Shown here one piece after another: positions 57,985 through 64,000 of a stretch of 64,000 nucleotides of DNA. Where the stretch lies: NCBI GenBank assembly GCA_001939145.1, contig LSRX01001502.1:23022-87021 (forward strand), given 5' to 3'. Position 1 is the stretch's first letter, and each line of letters begins with the position of its first letter. The translations under genes and the position numbers were made by a program. Source of the DNA: Symbiodinium microadriaticum (Eukaryota; Sar; Dinophyceae; Suessiales; Symbiodiniaceae). The notes under the pieces were generated by a model. The model worked only from the letters and a program-made list of their open reading frames with translations. It had not been told where the DNA came from and ran no database searches.

Positions 57985-59968
57985 CCGATTTCACAAGAGC
58001 TTTGCCACGCATGAATCTGATGAATTCCTTGTCCTGAGGAAAAGGCTCCACGCAGCGGGCCTGCGCAAGCCTCAGGATCTCGTTTCCTGCTTGCCTTGAC
58101 GGATAGTCGGCTATGTTTGAAAAGCTCGGCACTCGCTCTATCCAGCAAGAGCAAGGCGATAACGTTTCAACCTGGGATAGGCGAAATGCAAGTTCGGACA
58201 TTGCTTTGCTGCTGCTGTGTCCCTTTATCACCACACTTCGGGCAGCGTTGTTATCAATCCAATAAATGCATTTCCGGCCTTCAAAGGTCGAGCCAAGAAC
58301 ATGCCTGATGGCGACCAATGCGTATAGCTCGATCTCGCAGATAAGTTGTTCGCCCACGGACGACAGCCAAGTCTTCACTAGCCAGGGGTCGACAAAGCCC
58401 TGAAAGACTCGGCCACGGTTCGTACCTGCATCGAACAGCACTGCACCGATGCCCGCAACATTCCCTTCCCAAGAGCCGTCAGTGTAGAGGTGTAGCAAAG
58501 GTTCTGAAGGGCTCACACGCAGAAAGCGCGGCGACGAGGATGCGATTATGCACCGTGCTTGTTCGCATCTCTCTCGTACCTGCTCGGGGGAAAAGGACAC
58601 GCCTTTCACCACTTCTCCAAGCCAGCAGCAGGTCTGCTTTAGACCCCTGCCTGCATAGAACCCCGAGGCGAACTGCAGCAATCCGCGGAGAACTTGGGCT
58701 TCATGTCTGTTGATTCGTCCAGCCGTCGCAATCTCTCCGAGCTTTTGCGAAATCCTCTCCGCCCGGCCGGGCTTGTTGGCGAGGATCACAACTTGACTCT
58801 GGATCTGGCTGAGATCAAGCGACATTCCTAATACGGTAAAAACCTTATCAAACGCCAGGCCCTTAGAACCGCTAGTTGCGTGTTCCCAGCCCAGGAGTGA
58901 TAGGAATTCGCTCACGCACTGGTCCACAAGTTCACCTTCCTCCTCCAATCCGAAGATTGGATAGTCATTGTAAAAATATCCGCACGGCAAGTGCATCAAT
59001 TTTGTGACTAAGAACCATAAACTTCTAGCGACCCTATTAACGGAAAAGACAGCGGATGTTGCACCGAAAACTAAAGCGTTCCCAATGAAGAATTGGGTCT
59101 TGCCTTGGCCATTAATGATGCAAATCACGCACAAATCCCAGTGGGCAGGGAGCAACGGGAGTTGTTTATATGCCTTAGTCAAATCTAGGGTTTTTCCGAC
59201 CCACGACCTAGGTTCGACTCCTAGTCGGGCAGCACGCTCTGCTTCAAGGTGGGCAATCTTCAGAGCAAGAGCTGAAATGTAGTCTGAGTCCATCATACGA
59301 AGCTTAATCGTTGATGTGTATGCATCATTCAGCTGGGCTTCTGCACAATCGTCGATCGGACGAAGTTTCATCTCGGCACCTTGCACAAGCACGAACCGTC
59401 GCACTGCCGTCCAATCGGCATGCCCTAGACGTTCAGAAACTTCGGATTCCGTGAACGGTCCGTCCAGGAAGCCCCGGTCCACTTCGTCCAAGGTCGATCG
59501 TACAAGATGCTCAACATGCTCGGCATCGCCTGGCCGCACTGTCTGAACTAAGGTTTGCCTGCGGGCCTTGGCGGTGGCGCGAAGCTCTTGCTCAGTCAAA
59601 GTTGCAGGCACGATTTTGGCATCAAAAGGCTGGGGAAGGTCGGACGTCCCGACCAGTGGACACCCTTCCATCATGAATTTCGTTGCATCAAGATCGTCGT
59701 GTTTGAACTCCTCAAGCAACCTTTTCCAAGCAAGGATTTTCTTAGGGGCCACAACTTTTTGATACCACGACGGGAATGAGGCATGCAATTCCTCTTCCTC
59801 CTTTTCCAAGGAACGAACAAGAAGCTTCACTTTCAGCAGAGCCAGCCTCCTCTTTAGCGCCAGTTCAGAAGGACTAGCCGTCATGTATTCGTTCAAGACC
59901 TCCAAAGTCTCTGGAGCGATAGGGTTAGCCGAGTCCATCGGGTGGGCAAGCTGTTTAGCACGTTCCAT
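57977..59968 (-). CDS. RT-RNase H of DIRS-2
   Basis: 663 codons, uninterrupted. N-terminal helical region, then RT: AEMKLRPIDDCAEAQLND (fingers), WVGKTLDLTKAYKQLPL (first palm Asp), FGATSAVFSVNRVAR, and GYFYNDYPIFG where a DD pair is expected. The first Asp of the pair is Asn, so catalysis is probably lost. RNase H: LLHLYTDGSWEGN, ICEIELYALVAI, YWIDNNAARSV and FSNIADYPSRQ keep all acidic residues. It continues into the terminal repeat. Confidence 0.85.
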   Translation of the reverse strand: MERAKQLAHPMDSANPIAPETLEVLNEYMTASPSELALKRRLALLKVKLLVRSLEKEEEELHASFPSWYQKVVAPKKILAWKRLLEEFKHDDLDATKFMMEGCPLVGTSDLPQPFDAKIVPATLTEQELRATAKARRQTLVQTVRPGDAEHVEHLVRSTLDEVDRGFLDGPFTESEVSERLGHADWTAVRRFVLVQGAEMKLRPIDDCAEAQLNDAYTSTIKLRMMDSDYISALALKIAHLEAERAARLGVEPRSWVGKTLDLTKAYKQLPLLPAHWDLCVICIINGQGKTQFFIGNALVFGATSAVFSVNRVARSLWFLVTKLMHLPCGYFYNDYPIFGLEEEGELVDQCVSEFLSLLGWEHATSGSKGLAFDKVFTVLGMSLDLSQIQSQVVILANKPGRAERISQKLGEIATAGRINRHEAQVLRGLLQFASGFYAGRGLKQTCCWLGEVVKGVSFSPEQVRERCEQARCIIASSSPRFLRVSPSEPLLHLYTDGSWEGNVAGIGAVLFDAGTNRGRVFQGFVDPWLVKTWLSSVGEQLICEIELYALVAIRHVLGSTFEGRKCIYWIDNNAARSVVIKGHSSSKAMSELAFRLSQVETLSPCSCWIERVPSFSNIADYPSRQAGNEILRLAQARCVEPFPQDKEFIRFMRGKALVKSGE

Positions 59969-59986
59969 GTGTTCTTTGGGCGAGAA

Positions 59987-61205
59987 CTAACACCCAACCC
60001 TAACAGCACCCTCACTATGTGGAGAGCCGATAGCCGCTGAACTGCTTTCAGCACCAGACGGAAGGTCGGGAAAAGCATCAGCCTCAGATGTCGAAGGCAG
60101 GCCATGGCCGGACATCCTAGTTAAAATGCTTGGGGGCGATCTTGATCTAGCCTTGGACACCTGGAGAACTTTCGCACTTTCTCTCTCCGCCGACATAACA
60201 TGCGAAAGAAGCACCTTGCATGATTTATCTGGCTGGAAAGATGATGGCATGTATCGGATTTCGCGAAATTCCGGCAGCAGTGGCTGGAATTTGCGACTTT
60301 GGCGAGCACTGGCCGCCAGCGACACTGCATGAAGATCGGCTGCAGGCTGTGATGACAGGCGGCATGCAGTTGCACGGGATTTCAAGCAATCAGCCCATCG
60401 TGTGGCTAGCAACGGTGGGTACGCAGGCCTTGCGTGGCGAGAGAAGCCCCAGGGCTCATGGTGGTGACCACCTTGACATCGCGCAGCAAGTTTGGTTAGC
60501 AAAGCCGTCGTCGCAACAACTCTCCTCTGGGTCGGCAACGGGCCTCCATGACAGCAGTTGTGGAAGAGCACTGTTTCCAAGCCTTGCAATGGCCAGCTGT
60601 GACCATCCTCACGGGCAAAATGCTCCAAGATGGGCCAAAGGAAAGAATTGGCGGGCGATCGACACACAAACGTTTTGTTGAAGGCAATGCACAATCAGCT
60701 GATAGCAGAAGCGATACACTGCATTGGCGGACCTGACTCTGGCAGATGCAGCCTCGTCCAGGTTGGGCAACCCTAGAGGGAACTTGCTGGATCTCAAGGG
60801 TTTCGGCTGGTTTGCCAGACGATCGCCTTTTGGTTGGACAGTGCCACAGGGTGCACCAATGTGCAGCGCAAAAGGTTTGCGCCGAGCAAACAAGTCCCAA
60901 AAGATAGTCTGCCCTTGATCCGTGCCCACATTGAGCTTGGCAGTAGGCGCCGCTGCATTAGCAATTGAAGCGTCCACGGATAGGACCTGAAAGCCTGCCT
61001 TCCACAGCGCCCGAGACAGTTGCCCACGACCTGAGAACAACTCAAAGACCCAAGGCACAGATGTCCGTTGCACAAGCGGGGGAGCCTCCTGCACAGCATT
61101 AGCGACACCCCTAATGGAACCAGCCGGGGGACTAAACCCAAGAGACCTAAGAAGGGCGCCGTCGCTAGTTGAGAGACGATCGAGTGCTTCATAGGCAACC
61201 AACAC
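59987..61205 (-). pseudogene. C5-methyltransferase-like region of DIRS-2
   Basis: Frame 61205-60609 has PWVFELFSGRGQLSRALW, a good SAM-binding motif I (F-x2-G-x-G-like), VLSVDASIANA (motif II), and LHIGAPCGTVQPKGD (motif IV, Pro-Cys). Frame 60694-59987 continues: SPANSFLWPILEHF (after what is usually an ENP), LFHNCCHGG, and CQGGHHHEPWG, the C-terminal signature shared with Copia-2 and Giant-F. Frameshift near 60660. The best-preserved motif I in the window. Confidence 0.65.
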
Positions 61206-61744
61206 CAGCCTCCGGCCCTGCCATGCCTCGGTACAGTGAGGATACGGGTCCCCGTCACCTGCCAGCCCTCGATAGTCTTGGTGATGGGTCCCACCCAGAT
61301 CTGCCCCCCCGAAAACGAGGAGATTCCCATAACAGCATTTGGTGAATGATAATTTCGCGAGTCGACATGTATGTCCGTCTGGGCATCACAGAAAAGAATA
61401 ACTGAAGAAAATTCATGATCAGGAAAACAGGAGTGCACGTAGGAAGTTAGCAGGCGCGTGGATTGAGGAAAGGTTACACACTCCTTCCTTAACCCCTGTA
61501 TTCCCACGCCTTTGGCGTAGGCACCACTTCCGAAATTGCATGCAGTGGCCCCGAGACCACGAGCAGGCGATTCATGCGGCAACAGGTCGAAAAGTCGTTC
61601 AACGTGTTCCTTCCTTGGGGAGGAACCAGATTGCAAAATGCTTGTTGCAAATTCCTCGGCTTCATGCATGCTGGGGCCGGATACAGTTTTCCGGGAGCTC
61701 CCGACCCAAGCCCCTGACTCCGTCACTGGTGCCCCGTGGTGCAC
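61205..61744 (-). pseudogene. 2OG/Fe(II)-dioxygenase-like region of DIRS-2
   Basis: Frame 61744 downward gives FGSGAYAKGVGIQG, EFSSVILFCDAQTDIHVDS (HxD at H126/D128) and SGGQIWVGP. A frameshift follows, then the frame leading into 61205 reads PHCTEAWQGRRLVLVAYEA, with distal His and an Arg nine residues later. Copia-2 has the same H-x-T-x2-W-x-G-x-R spacing and the same FSS, HxDS and GG-x-IWV landmarks, so the two domains are homologous. The start overlaps gag by 22 bases. Confidence 0.6.
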
Positions 61745-62948
61745 TCGGTGAAAGGATGGCTCTTGTTACAGCCAACCTTCCAGCACTGGTGGAACCCCTT
61801 GGCGCATCGGCCCTTGGTAACTTTCAGACTGCATTTGCCTCGATTATAATCAAAGCAATTCGGACGGCCTTGGCCATCCCTCGCAGCACATCCGTTCGGG
61901 ACGACGATCTGGATCTTGTCCTTGCGAGGCTTCTTAAGCTTACCACCGCCCCTCGGATCACGGAAAGTAGCATCCTCAGGTGGCGGTGGCGGTGGATCGA
62001 CCTGCACTTTCTTGGGTGGCGGCGGATGATTTGGCGTGGCACTTGCGGCCGCCAACGGCAGTAAGTACTGGATGACTTCATGCGAAACACTGAGCTCCTT
62101 GAGCACGCCGTCCAATGGACGTGTCCCTGAGGGTGCACCTTGCAGCTTACCTTCCAGCCTATGGGCCGCCTGCACAAACAACTCACGGTCTGCAGAAATG
62201 ACCTGACCAATGCTAACTGCTGCATAGCCCTTCGGGGGAACCCTCTGGGTCCTCTCGAAGATGTCATTCGTCCAGGCTTCCATGCATCCAAACGTGGCTA
62301 AGTGCCCCAAGTCAAACGCTAGGGCGCGCCTTTGGAAGGCTTGCCGGAGGGCATACAACCCCGGCGTGTCGCAAGTCAAATCCGGGGTCTTGCCACTGAT
62401 TCTTATGTTACCCTCGTTATCCAACGAAACTGCTGGATCATTCTTGCGCAAGGCGAGCTCCTGACTTCGGCTAATCCAGCGATTCATGGGCAAGTATTTC
62501 AAAGTATTGTTCTCGATCATGCTCACGACTTCGTCCACACACGCATGGCCTGGCATGTTGTGCGGAGTTAGCTGCAGCCCGGTCAGCCTCTTGGCCTGCT
62601 CCTCTTGCCTAACCAAACGCTCAGCCACAGGAAGCTTGCGCACCTGCACTTCGGTACTTGGCTCGACTCTAGCTTTGAGGTCAGCAATGCTGACATTCTG
62701 GCTTTCATAAACGATCCTCCGGATGACTGAAATCTGGAAAGGCTCGGCAGTGGATCCTCGAAAGTCGAGATCCACTCGTCGACGGCACCGTCCGTCAGTG
62801 TCATAGGATTCGCCCCGGCTGCAAATGCCACCCTGCCGAAGGTATCAAAGCCTGCCTCGATCATCTTTCGAAGCAGCTCGGGCGCAAGTCCGAACTTGGA
62901 GCACCTCTCACGGAAGACCGCTGTCGAGTCTAGAGTTGCCGACGCCAT
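61723..62948 (-). pseudogene. Gag of DIRS-2 with CCCH finger
   Basis: Start at 62948 (MASATLDSTAVFRERC). The frame shifts near 62740 into 62775-61723. Helical middle (SRSQELALRKNDPAVSL, LRQAFQRRALAFDLGHLA), Pro-rich linker, basic KLKKPRKDKIQ, then a Cys/His cluster (CFDYNRGKC, CAKGFHQCWKVGC, KSHPFTEC). Same layout as the DIRS-1 gag. Binds RNA in the particle. Confidence 0.7.
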
Positions 62949-63308
62949 GTTGCAAAAGTCCGCGGCTACGAGTGTAGAAAAACTTACCCGATCCCCGAGA
63001 CGTCACAAGTCCAGAAGAAAATCTTTGGAAACAAGTTGAAACACAGCGCAACCACTCTCTATGACATGTCCTACCGCATGAACATGGTACTTCAAAGACT
63101 CGGAGCTGCCGCGGAAGATCAAGATCACATCTTCAGCAACTCGCCTTTGAGCATGTACCCTCACAGACCTCATGTCAAACATCTCATGAAATCTGCACAT
63201 ACATATGAATGGACACCTGGCCAGTCAGTGAACCCTCATTTGCACTCAAGAGCATGAGCCAACTCAGTCGCATCCCGAGCGCTCTGTTTAGCTCCACACG
63301 ATGCAAAA
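62949..63308. other. Spacer between recombinase and gag of DIRS-2
   Basis: No supported gene. Equivalent in position to 8939-9363 in DIRS-1, but without TAGC enrichment. Could hold the gag promoter or leader. Confidence 0.5.
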
Positions 63309-63539
63309 TCAAGTCAAACCTCGAGCGCACTGTTGACAGACCTCGGGTTCATCCTCGTCGTCGGCACTGAATGCTCGATAGCGTTCATTCACTTGACGAC
63401 CACAAATCAAAACATTTCCTTCCCTGACTCTGTGCACGATGCCGGACAGCCTATGGATCTTAAGCTCCCGGTCGTCCTCGGCTTCGAAGGGAAGGCGGCC
63501 CCCCGACGGCGGCTTCCTCGTTCCGTCTGGCTTCTCCAC
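63309..63539 (-). CDS. C-terminal tail of DIRS-2 recombinase
   Basis: 76 codons: LKIHRLSGIVHRVREGN, ICGRQVNERYRAF, VCQQCARGL. Resembles the tail after the DIRS-1 recombinase (IYRLHKAG, CRLCWP). Probably a zinc-binding tail. One frame off from the catalytic part. Confidence 0.5.
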   Translation of the reverse strand: MEKPDGTRKPPSGGRLPFEAEDDRELKIHRLSGIVHRVREGNVLICGRQVNERYRAFSADDEDEPEVCQQCARGLT

Positions 63540-63546
63540 ACATGAC

Positions 63547-63860
63547 TCAGCCGAGGCTGAGATGGTGTCCCAGATGACGCTGCTCCTTAGGACTGAATGT
63601 CACAATGGGTGACCACGTCGTCCACGTGATGAGCGTTGCCTTACAGCTGTGCGTGCCGATCGACATGTTTGCACCCGGGCTTGTCCCAGCCCTCGCTAGC
63701 AGATCCTGCAGGAAGTCCCCTGCCTCGTCGGTTGACATGGGCACATTACCCCAGCATGAGCGGCTCACCAACCAGGTCGGCACACACCCTACCTGAAATT
63801 CCAGGCCTTCGCGAGACCTCGCCGCAAGCCACTCCTCCGCCCACGGTACATCACTGACCC
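63547..63860 (-). pseudogene. Tyrosine recombinase of DIRS-2, partial
   Basis: Frame 63783-63547 reads LQDLLARAGTSPGAN, then IGTHSCKATLITW (HxxK form of the catalytic box) and KEQRHLGHHL. The segment with the catalytic Tyr is not found before the tail at 63539, so a short deletion or frameshift is likely. The N-terminal part extends towards or beyond the window end; the last 140 bases show only weak coding. Confidence 0.6.
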
Positions 63861-64000
63861 CTCTAGCGGAAGGAACCGGGTCTGAGCTTCCGCTGTCAGT
63901 GAAGTCTTAGAGCCGAGCGCCTGGGCAAAGAGAATTGCCCCGGGTCCTTCGCCCAGAACCTGGAGACTCTTAATCCTCTGGCTATCTGACCACCGGCAGC

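Larger units (their letters stand above)
57268..64000 (-). mobile_element. DIRS-2, DIRS-like retroelement (5' end outside window)
   Basis: Minus-strand order: tyrosine recombinase and tail (window end to 63309), spacer, gag with CCCH finger (62948-61723), dioxygenase-like (61744-61205), methyltransferase-like (61205-59987), RT-RNase H (59968-57977), then a 127-bp repeat, a 467-bp spacer and a 123-bp repeat copy. As in DIRS-1 the recombinase precedes gag. The terminal repeats could be the B1-A2-B2 part of PAT-like split direct repeats. Gene content and CCCH gag parallel DIRS-1, but protein similarity is limited and TAGC is not enriched. Confidence 0.7.

Noticed and set aside
1..64000. tRNA, rRNA, riboswitch, bacterial promoter or terminator
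   Set aside because: No conserved RNA structure or consensus was found. The only tRNA-related sequences are retroelement primer-binding sites.

Overview
ORGANISM. The window looks like a dinoflagellate nuclear genome, probably of the symbiodiniacean or suessialean type. The evidence is copia-like polyproteins with Gly/Lys-rich linkers and CCHC knuckles, DIRS-like tyrosine-recombinase retroelements with CCCH gag fingers, many interstitial TTTAGGG tracts, and partial matches to the dinoflagellate spliced leader. I found no bacterial operon logic, tRNA, rRNA or CRISPR, and no convincing single-copy host gene. It is a nest of retroelements and decayed transposases.

LAYOUT. (1) 1-16761: Copia-1 (+ strand; gag-protease, integrase, RT, RNase H), split inside its integrase by an 11.2-kb insertion at 2462-13678. 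The insertion has a 5-bp target duplication (GAAGG). It consists of LTR element G (minus; 158-bp 5' LTR, primer-binding site, coiled-coil gag) joined to a DIRS-like element (DIRS-1, about 2475-11460, minus) carrying recombinase, accessory ORF, gag, methyltransferase-like, RT and RNase H regions. DIRS-1 is saturated with the tetramer TAGC. (2) 16762-17495: non-coding, with telomere-like tracts. (3) 17496-26189: Copia-2 (+), complete, with ~300-bp LTRs about 99% identical, TSD AGGGT inside a TTTAGGG tract, and an extra ORF pairing a 2OG/Fe(II)-dioxygenase-like domain with a C5-methyltransferase-like domain. (4) 26190-34597: tandem repeats, microsatellites, a MULE-like transposase pseudogene (minus) and a second DDE-type transposase-like pseudogene (+). 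(5) 34598-50421: Giant-F, a complete 15,824-bp LTR retroelement (minus) with 413-bp LTRs and TSD GAAAA. About 9 kb of same-strand cargo ORFs lies 3' of pol, one encoding a KptA/Tpt1-like RNA 2'-phosphotransferase. (6) 50427-51880: a 207-bp tandem repeat and unassigned DNA. (7) 51880-57267: two truncated copia-like elements head to tail (minus). (8) 57268 to the window end: DIRS-2 (minus) with recombinase, gag, dioxygenase-like, methyltransferase-like and RT-RNase H regions, and a 123/127-bp direct repeat at its 3' end.

HOW IT FITS TOGETHER. Methyltransferase-like domains occur in four elements of two retroelement classes (Copia-2, DIRS-1, DIRS-2, Giant-F). In Copia-2 and DIRS-2 a dioxygenase-like domain sits just before them. 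This suggests a portable DNA- or RNA-modification module shared between LTR and tyrosine-recombinase elements in a host with heavily modified DNA. Most reading frames carry frameshifts, so the copies here are largely inactive, yet Copia-2 and Giant-F have young LTRs (about 1% and 1.7% divergence). Function statements rest on motif reading by eye; no alignment or database search was run.
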